A stretch of DNA of 18,954 bases from contig DCGL01000048.1 in the NCBI GenBank assembly GCA_002314565.1, positions 1 to 18,954 on the forward strand, written 5' to 3'. Below, in pieces: positions 13,544 to 18,954 of this stretch. The position numbers and the translations under genes were made by a program. Position 1 is the first letter of the stretch. Every line of letters begins with the position of its first letter. This DNA is from Clostridiales bacterium UBA1779. GTDB lineage: Bacteria > Bacillota > Clostridia > Oscillospirales > CAG-272. The notes beneath the pieces were generated by a model. That model worked only from the letters and a program-made list of their open reading frames with translations, did not search any database and was not told where the DNA came from.

Positions 13544-16500
13544 ATGAAACTGTTTAACATCGCAAAAAAAGAAAAAGTCACGGCAAAGCTTGAAAATGAA
13601 GCTGCAGTGGATGCGGGTCTTCTCGACCCCGAATGCTTTGACGACAAAAAGAAAAAATCCCTGAATTCTTTTCTTAATAAATTCAATTCATCGAGATACT
13701 CCTACCTTTTCTACGCCTTTATTATTCCGGTAATACTCAATTATCTCGTTTATCTTTCAATGGGGCTGCATCCCTTCGGAAACGGCTCTGTTCTGGTTCT
13801 TGACCTCAACGGTCAGTACGTGTACTTTTACGAAGCTCTGCGCAATGCCGTATACGGGGAGACGTCGCTTTTGTACTCCTTCTGCCGCTCACTCGGCGGT
13901 GAATTCTTCGGAATATACGCCTATTACGTAGCAAGTCCGTTTTCATACATAGTCTGCCTTTTCCCGCAGGAGCGCATACTTGAAGCCCTTCTGACAATAT
14001 TCCTGCTCAAAGCCGGTATTACGGGCATGACCATGGCGTATTATCTTGACCGCATTTCATCAAAGCTCAACAGAATCAACGTCGTCATCTTCTCGGTCCT
14101 GTATGCCATGTGCTCATATGCGATTGTCCAGCAGCACAACTCGATGTGGATTGACGCACTTATGTGGCTGCCGCTTTTGACTCTCGGAATCGAAAGCCTG
14201 ATAAAAGAAGGCAAATACAAGCTGTTCACTTCAATGCTCGCTCTGATCCTTATGTCGAATTTTTACATCGGCTATATGAGCTGCATTTATACCTTAATTT
14301 ATTTCTTCTACTATTATTTCTCACGCAACGAGAAGAACCGCAACAATACGATGGGCGAGAAAAACCATTTTCTTCGCTCTCTGCTAAGAACAGGACTGTT
14401 TTCGGTTATCGGAATCGGAATTGCAATGGTGATTCTGATTACCGCCCTGTATTCGCTGAAATTCGGTAAAAACACCTTCTCGAACCCCGATTTCTCATTC
14501 TCATTCCGCTTCGACCTGATGGACTTCTTCACCCGCTTCCTGCCCGGAGCCTACGACACGGTTCGTCCCGAGGGGCTGCCCTTCGTTTATTGCGGTGTGC
14601 TGACGCTTTACTGCATCCCCGTTTACTTCTTCTCAAAGAAATTCAGCGTCAGGGAAAAGATTTTCACCTTCGCCCTTATGTTCCTGTTCTTCCTCTGCTT
14701 CTCAATCAATACGATTGATATGATCTGGCACGGCTTCCAGAAGCCCAACTGGCTCAATTACCGTTACAGCTTTATGCTTTCGTTCATAATGGTTCAGACC
14801 GGTTTCCGCGGATTTTCCGAAATCAAAAAGGTCAGCGGAAAGACTGTTGCCATTATGAGCGCCTGCTATATTTTCTTCATCAGCATCGCCCAGAAATTCA
14901 ATTTTGAATCCTACGTAGACCGTATCAGCGGAACAATTGAATTCGACCAGAAGCTTGAAGAACTGAATATTATCTGGCTCTCACTTCTCTGCTTTGCGCT
15001 TTTTGCCGTTCTGCTCTGCGCTCTCATCAAGTGCCGGGATAAAAAAGGCATTGCTCTGGTAATCGGCATTTTCGTCTGCGTTGAAGCCTTTGCAAACGCA
15101 ATTGCCTGTGACGCTGAGTTCGGTGAAGACGTTATTTATTCGACATACAATTCATATAACGACTTTATTTCCGCCCTGCGTCCCGCCTGCGAAGAAATCA
15201 TCGAAGAGGACGGAGGTTTTTACAGATTCGAAAAGACGGCACACCGCAAATACTGCGACAATATGGCACTGAATATACGCGGAATTACCTGCTCGACCTC
15301 CACACTTAACAAGGCAACCATTGAATATCTTGCCGCCATGGGTTACGCATCGCGTTCCCACTGGTCGAAATATCTCGGCGGAACGCTCGTCAACGATTCT
15401 CTCATCGGAATGAAATACATCATTGCGTCCGAAAAGGACAATCTTGACCTTTATTACGAAAAGACGGATATCGAACCCACAAGCTACAACAATACCACCT
15501 ATTACGTTTATGAAAATCCTTACGCACTCTCACTTGCCTTTGCCGTTGACGACAGCGTCGGAGATTTCCTGATGACAGACTCCTCGCCTATGCTCCGGCT
15601 CAACCGCCTGGTTTCGGATATGCTCGGTGAAGACGAAGTACTCAAACTGTTCTTCGGACTTGATTATGAAACGACCACGGCAAATATAAGCTCTACTACA
15701 ATTGCCGGTCACTGGAAATATACGCCCATCAAAGAAGGTTCCGACGCAACGGTCACCTATTGCTTCACAGCCAAACAGGACGGAGAGGTATTCTTCTATC
15801 TTCCGTCTGATTATGCAAGAGAAGTCAAGGTACGTGTAAACGGTACTGATAAAGGTAATTTCTATGCTTCCGAGACCACGAGAATCTTCTCTCTCGGCTC
15901 ATTTTGCGCAGACGATGAAATTAATCTTTCACTGACACTTGACGCCGACGTTCTTTACGTTAAGCAGGACGTTCCCTCAGTCTTCCAGCTTGACACCGAA
16001 CTTGCAAAATCCTGTCTTAAGCGTCTTGCCGAAACTCAGGTTGAAATTGAAGAAGGCTGGACGTCAACTGACCTCACCGGTTCCGTTACCACTAAGAAAA
16101 ACGATCAGCTCATTCTGACGACACTGGCATACGACGAGGGCTGGATAGTATACGTTGACGGCGAAGAGGTTCCTTACGAGGAAAGCCTGAACGCACTGAT
16201 TTCATTCAGAATCGAAGATGCCGGAATGCACACAGTTGAATTCGTTTACAGACCTCAGTGCTTCGTTCTCGGTCTGCTCGTTTCGGTAACGTCAATTTCC
16301 GTCTTTATCTTCATTATAGTATTTGAAAAGAAACTGCGTCTCGTTCTATCAAGAATAACCGACCAGGGACGCAAGGACCACGCGCTTGCGGATACAGAGA
16401 CAGTTGACGATTACGAGCTTTACGAACAGACGAAGGTTGACAGAAACATAATGGATATGTTCACGGACGGCTGTGATACTGAAAAAACGGAGCTGACGGA

Positions 16501-16639
16501 TACGGCTGCAGAAGAGGCTTACGAAAAGAATGCCGCAGCTTCTGATAAAGCGGAAGCCGAATCGGAAGGAAACGACGTATCTGAATCTGAAGAAAACGCT
16601 GTTTCTGAACCTGAAAATAAGGAAAACGGTACAAAATAA
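13544..16639 (+). CDS. YfhO family membrane protein with acidic cytoplasmic tail
   Basis: A 1031-residue multi-pass protein. After a charged cytoplasmic N terminus (1-50) come many transmembrane helices (about 53-600), with the extracytoplasmic motif VLDLNGQYVYFYEALR (Asp87) after helix 1 and LPGAYDTVRPEGLPFVYCG further in; both are YfhO/GT-C-like blocks. A large extracytoplasmic region ends in DEGWIVYVDGEEV, typical of the family, then a last helix (about 907-929). The 100-residue cytoplasmic tail is Glu/Asp-rich with a short repeat. In Bacillus, YfhO transfers sugars to lipoteichoic acid from a lipid carrier; here no partner glycosyltransferase is nearby, so the acceptor is unknown. AAAGGA lies 7 nt before the ATG; a longer frame from 13319 overlaps ruvC and both promoters and is rejected. 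The stop overlaps the ruvA ATG. Confidence 0.85.
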   Translation: MKLFNIAKKEKVTAKLENEAAVDAGLLDPECFDDKKKKSLNSFLNKFNSSRYSYLFYAFIIPVILNYLVYLSMGLHPFGNGSVLVLDLNGQYVYFYEALRNAVYGETSLLYSFCRSLGGEFFGIYAYYVASPFSYIVCLFPQERILEALLTIFLLKAGITGMTMAYYLDRISSKLNRINVVIFSVLYAMCSYAIVQQHNSMWIDALMWLPLLTLGIESLIKEGKYKLFTSMLALILMSNFYIGYMSCIYTLIYFFYYYFSRNEKNRNNTMGEKNHFLRSLLRTGLFSVIGIGIAMVILITALYSLKFGKNTFSNPDFSFSFRFDLMDFFTRFLPGAYDTVRPEGLPFVYCGVLTLYCIPVYFFSKKFSVREKIFTFALMFLFFLCFSINTIDMIWHGFQKPNWLNYRYSFMLSFIMVQTGFRGFSEIKKVSGKTVAIMSACYIFFISIAQKFNFESYVDRISGTIEFDQKLEELNIIWLSLLCFALFAVLLCALIKCRDKKGIALVIGIFVCVEAFANAIACDAEFGEDVIYSTYNSYNDFISALRPACEEIIEEDGGFYRFEKTAHRKYCDNMALNIRGITCSTSTLNKATIEYLAAMGYASRSHWSKYLGGTLVNDSLIGMKYIIASEKDNLDLYYEKTDIEPTSYNNTTYYVYENPYALSLAFAVDDSVGDFLMTDSSPMLRLNRLVSDMLGEDEVLKLFFGLDYETTTANISSTTIAGHWKYTPIKEGSDATVTYCFTAKQDGEVFFYLPSDYAREVKVRVNGTDKGNFYASETTRIFSLGSFCADDEINLSLTLDADVLYVKQDVPSVFQLDTELAKSCLKRLAETQVEIEEGWTSTDLTGSVTTKKNDQLILTTLAYDEGWIVYVDGEEVPYEESLNALISFRIEDAGMHTVEFVYRPQCFVLGLLVSVTSISVFIFIIVFEKKLRLVLSRITDQGRKDHALADTETVDDYELYEQTKVDRNIMDMFTDGCDTEKTELTDTAAEEAYEKNAAASDKAEAESEGNDVSESEENAVSEPENKENGTK
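16574..16621 (+). repeat. Short degenerate tandem repeat in the YfhO-family tail
   Basis: Two adjacent 24-nt units encode DVSESEEN and AVSEPENK. They form part of the acidic low-complexity C terminus and probably arose by duplication. Confidence 0.45.
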
Positions 16640-17253
16640 TGTTTTATCATATCCACGGCAGTCTTGAGCTGCTGGAACAAAGCACGGCCGTCGTCGAAGC
16701 CGCAGGCGTCGGATACTGCCTGAATATCAGCGGCAACACCAGAGCGAAGATTGCGTCACTTTCGGATGATAAAAAAAAGGACGTTAAGCTCTTGACCCAT
16801 CTGTCCGTCAGAGAGGACGGAGTCGAACTTTTCGGCTTCTATACAAATGAAGAACTTAACGTTTTCAGACTCCTTATATCCGTATCAGGCATCGGCCCGA
16901 AGGCTGCAATGTCGATATTAAGTTTTATGACACCGGAAAAGCTGGCTCTCGCCGTTTCGACTGACGACAGAAAGGCCATTTCGGCAGCTCCCGGAATCGG
17001 TCCGAAAACGGCTGCGAGAATAGTGCTTGAACTCAAGGACAAGCTGCGCGGAACCGTATCCGATTCGTCGGACGACTCATCAGCCGCCCCCGTGCCGACG
17101 GTTTCGGCAGGCGGAAACTTCAGCGAGGCAATTGACGCTCTTACGGTTCTCGGCTTTAACCGCTCGGCGGCACTTGAAGCTCTTCGCGGAATTCCCGCAG
17201 AGACGGAGCTCGAAGATATGATCCGTGCGGCACTTAAAAAGCTTATGAAATAA
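16639..17253 (+). CDS. ruvA: Holliday junction branch migration protein RuvA
   Basis: RuvA tetramers hold the Holliday junction in a square-planar form and load RuvB. The 204-residue product has the N-terminal OB-fold domain (1-65, starting MFYHIHGSLE), two helix-hairpin-helix motifs (SVSGIGPKAAMSILS about 81-95, AAPGIGPKTAARIVLEL about 116-132), a flexible acidic Ser/Asp-rich linker (about 141-158) and the C-terminal RuvB-binding domain (160-204). The ATG shares one base with the yfhO-family stop (TAATG), so translation is probably coupled. ruvB follows after 54 nt. Confidence 0.97.
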   Translation: MFYHIHGSLELLEQSTAVVEAAGVGYCLNISGNTRAKIASLSDDKKKDVKLLTHLSVREDGVELFGFYTNEELNVFRLLISVSGIGPKAAMSILSFMTPEKLALAVSTDDRKAISAAPGIGPKTAARIVLELKDKLRGTVSDSSDDSSAAPVPTVSAGGNFSEAIDALTVLGFNRSAALEALRGIPAETELEDMIRAALKKLMK

Positions 17254-17307
17254 GCTCCGGGCAATACTGATTTTTGTACTCCTCTAAATCCCTGAAAGGA
17301 AAAAACC

Positions 17308-18378
17308 ATGCAGGACGAACTTGATTTTGAAAACCGCATTATGAGTGCCTCCTACACTTCGGGCGACGAAGATGCCGAGGCATCGCTGCGTCCGCGAAAG
17401 CTGTCTGAATATATAGGACAGGATAAGGTCAAGGAAAATTTAAAAGTATATATTGAAGCCGCAAAGCAGAGAGGCGAATCGCTTGACCACGTGCTGCTCT
17501 ACGGCCCTCCCGGTCTCGGCAAAACGACTCTTGCGGGAATCCTTGCATCGGAAATGGGAGTAAATCTGAAAGTGACTTCGGGACCTGCCATCGAAAAGCA
17601 GGGGGATCTTGCGGCAATTCTCACGAGCCTTCAGACCGGAGACGTTCTGTTTATCGACGAAATTCACAGACTGCAGCGCTCTGTTGAAGAAATTCTATAT
17701 CCGGCGATGGAAGACAGCGTTATCGATATCATCATCGGCAAGGGACCTGCAGCCAGAAGCATAAGACTTGACCTTGCAAAGTTTACGCTGGTCGGTGCAA
17801 CAACGAGAGCCGGACAGCTTTCAACCCCGCTGCGTGACCGTTTCGGTATCATATCCAGACTGGAGCTTTATACTCCGGAACAGCTGGCAAAAATCGTTCT
17901 CAGAAGCGCCGGCATACTCGGTATGCAGATTGACAATGACGGTGCGTATGAAATTGCTTCACGCTCACGAGGAACGCCGCGTATTGCAAACAGACTTTTG
18001 CGCCGTGTCCGCGACTTTTCACAGGTTCTCGGCAAGGACTGCATAGATTCCGAAGCTGCCAATTTTGCCCTTGAAAAGCTTGAAATCGACGGTCTCGGAC
18101 TTGACAACACCGACAGACGGCTGCTTTCCGTTATCATCGATTACTACAACGGCGGTCCCGTCGGACTCGAAACCCTTGCAGCTACCGTCGGAGAAGAGTC
18201 CGTTACTCTTGAAGACGTATACGAGCCCTATCTCATTCAGCTCGGATTTATTGCCCGCACTCCGCGCGGACGCTGTGCGACACGTCAGGCTTATGCACAT
18301 ATAGGAAGAAATTACGTCGAACATCCGAGCGAAATCTCAATGTTTGACACAAGTACGAATAACACGGATGGAAACTGA
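17308..18378 (+). CDS. ruvB: Holliday junction branch migration ATPase RuvB
   Basis: RuvB hexamers pump DNA through the RuvA-bound junction. The 356-residue AAA+ protein shows Walker A GPPGLGKT (66-73), Walker B LFIDEIHRL (Asp117, Glu118), sensor 1 GATTRAG (163-169), the arginine-finger region LRDRFG (175-180) and sensor 2 RGTPRIANRLLRR. The C-terminal winged helix includes GPVGLETLAATVGEE and TPRGRCAT. All expected catalytic residues are present. AAAGGA lies a few bases before the ATG. It follows ruvA by 54 nt and is followed almost at once by a membrane-protein gene. Confidence 0.98.
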   Translation: MQDELDFENRIMSASYTSGDEDAEASLRPRKLSEYIGQDKVKENLKVYIEAAKQRGESLDHVLLYGPPGLGKTTLAGILASEMGVNLKVTSGPAIEKQGDLAAILTSLQTGDVLFIDEIHRLQRSVEEILYPAMEDSVIDIIIGKGPAARSIRLDLAKFTLVGATTRAGQLSTPLRDRFGIISRLELYTPEQLAKIVLRSAGILGMQIDNDGAYEIASRSRGTPRIANRLLRRVRDFSQVLGKDCIDSEAANFALEKLEIDGLGLDNTDRRLLSVIIDYYNGGPVGLETLAATVGEESVTLEDVYEPYLIQLGFIARTPRGRCATRQAYAHIGRNYVEHPSEISMFDTSTNNTDGN

Positions 18379-18379
18379 A

Positions 18380-18954
18380 ATGACCTCAAGCGAAACGAAT
18401 AACAGCAAAAAACGCTTTTCACTCACGGCAATTCCCCTGATTCTTCTCTGCTCACTCGCAGCCACGGTTCTTATGTGCTGCGTGCTGACACCCGTATACA
18501 ACACACTGGCAAGCGACGTCGTTCTTCAGGGAAAGCTGTACACAGCACTTCTTTATTACTTCAATGACATTCTGAGGAATATAATACTCGCAGCTCTGAT
18601 ACTCTGCCTCAGCCTCTGCGTTTATCTCGACATCGGTCACAAGAAAAAGCTGATTACCGTATTTGTTCTGGTCTTTCTCATTGATATTCTTCAGTTTTCT
18701 CTGAATCTGCTGATTACGGCAATTGATGCCGGCTTCGACTCTCTGATTGCCGACGACTATTTCAGCGTAGGTCTTTCAATCGGAATGGACACGCTGCTTA
18801 TATTTATTCCGGTAGTGTGGATAGAAATAAAAAGGAGCCTGGCACATTACAGACACTGCGCCATGCTCAACAAAGCGTATCTCATTTCCGAAGGCCACGG
18901 CTACGACGAAAGAAGCGATTTCTTTCCGTACAAAAAATTCTTTATGCTGAAGTG
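18380..18954 (+). CDS. Four-helix membrane protein of unknown function, cut by window end
   Basis: The frame stays open to the last base, so the 3' end is missing; about 191 residues are visible. A short polar N terminus (SSETNNSKKR) precedes four predicted transmembrane helices (roughly residues 14-36, 54-82, 90-113 and 128-148), then a soluble stretch with aromatic and charged residues (HYRHCAMLNKAYLISEGHGY and onward). I do not recognise the family. ATG at 18380 follows the ruvB stop by one base with a minimal GGA 7 nt upstream; an in-frame ATG at 18368 overlaps ruvB by 11 nt and is the alternative. It is probably in the yfhO-ruvAB operon. Confidence 0.7.
   Translation, partial: MTSSETNNSKKRFSLTAIPLILLCSLAATVLMCCVLTPVYNTLASDVVLQGKLYTALLYYFNDILRNIILAALILCLSLCVYLDIGHKKKLITVFVLVFLIDILQFSLNLLITAIDAGFDSLIADDYFSVGLSIGMDTLLIFIPVVWIEIKRSLAHYRHCAMLNKAYLISEGHGYDERSDFFPYKKFFMLK

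Noticed and set aside
1..18954. CRISPR arrays, tRNA or rRNA genes, transposons, prophage or toxin-antitoxin genes
   Set aside because: None seen: no regularly spaced repeats, no tRNA-like cloverleaf, no transposase or integrase frame. The window reads as core chromosome.

Overview
The window looks like ordinary chromosome from an anaerobic, low-to-mid-GC Firmicute of the class Clostridia, perhaps near the Oscillospiraceae/Ruminococcaceae. This rests on protein content (EcfA1/EcfA2/EcfT with TruA, a ClpE-type unfoldase, a YfhO-family protein), on AGGAGG-type ribosome binding sites and on near-consensus sigma-A promoters. The taxonomic placement is inference. I see no rRNA, tRNA, CRISPR, transposase, phage gene or integration site.

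Layout. (1) 1-2034, minus strand: a translation transcription unit, rpsB-tsf, with its own strong promoter, a structured leader of about 145 nt and a strong terminator at 22-54. (2) 2035-13395, minus strand: ten closely packed genes, in transcription order ruvC, an RlmI-like methyltransferase, ecfA1, ecfA2, ecfT, truA, a membrane-anchored protein of unknown function, a CvpA-family protein, a zinc-finger ClpE-like unfoldase and a degenerate P-type ATPase. They probably form one polycistron of about 11 kb behind a promoter that matches sigma-A consensus exactly (13430-13458). (3) 13396-13543: a compact divergent promoter region. (4) 13544-18954, plus strand: a large YfhO-family membrane protein, ruvA (1-nt overlap), ruvB and a four-helix membrane protein cut by the window edge.

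The genes cover Holliday-junction processing (RuvC on one side of the divergent promoters, RuvAB on the other), the energising core of an ECF vitamin/metal transporter (two ATPases and EcfT, no substrate-binding S component here), RNA modification (TruA, methyltransferase), translation (S2, EF-Ts), envelope biology (YfhO, CvpA and the unknown proteins) and protein quality control (ClpE-like).

The most unusual gene is 2035-4245. Its whole length can be aligned by eye to P2-type (Ca2+-type) cation ATPases, but the actuator domain is gone, the phosphorylated-Asp motif reads LQPTVFY instead of DKTGTLT, the hinge motif reads VRKRSDMP instead of TGDGVNDAP, and the TM6 ion-binding Asn/Asp are absent. 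The frame is intact over 736 codons and the start is coupled to the ClpE-like stop by a TGATG overlap. It looks like a maintained pseudo-pump, possibly working with the unfoldase. That partnership is a hypothesis from gene order only.
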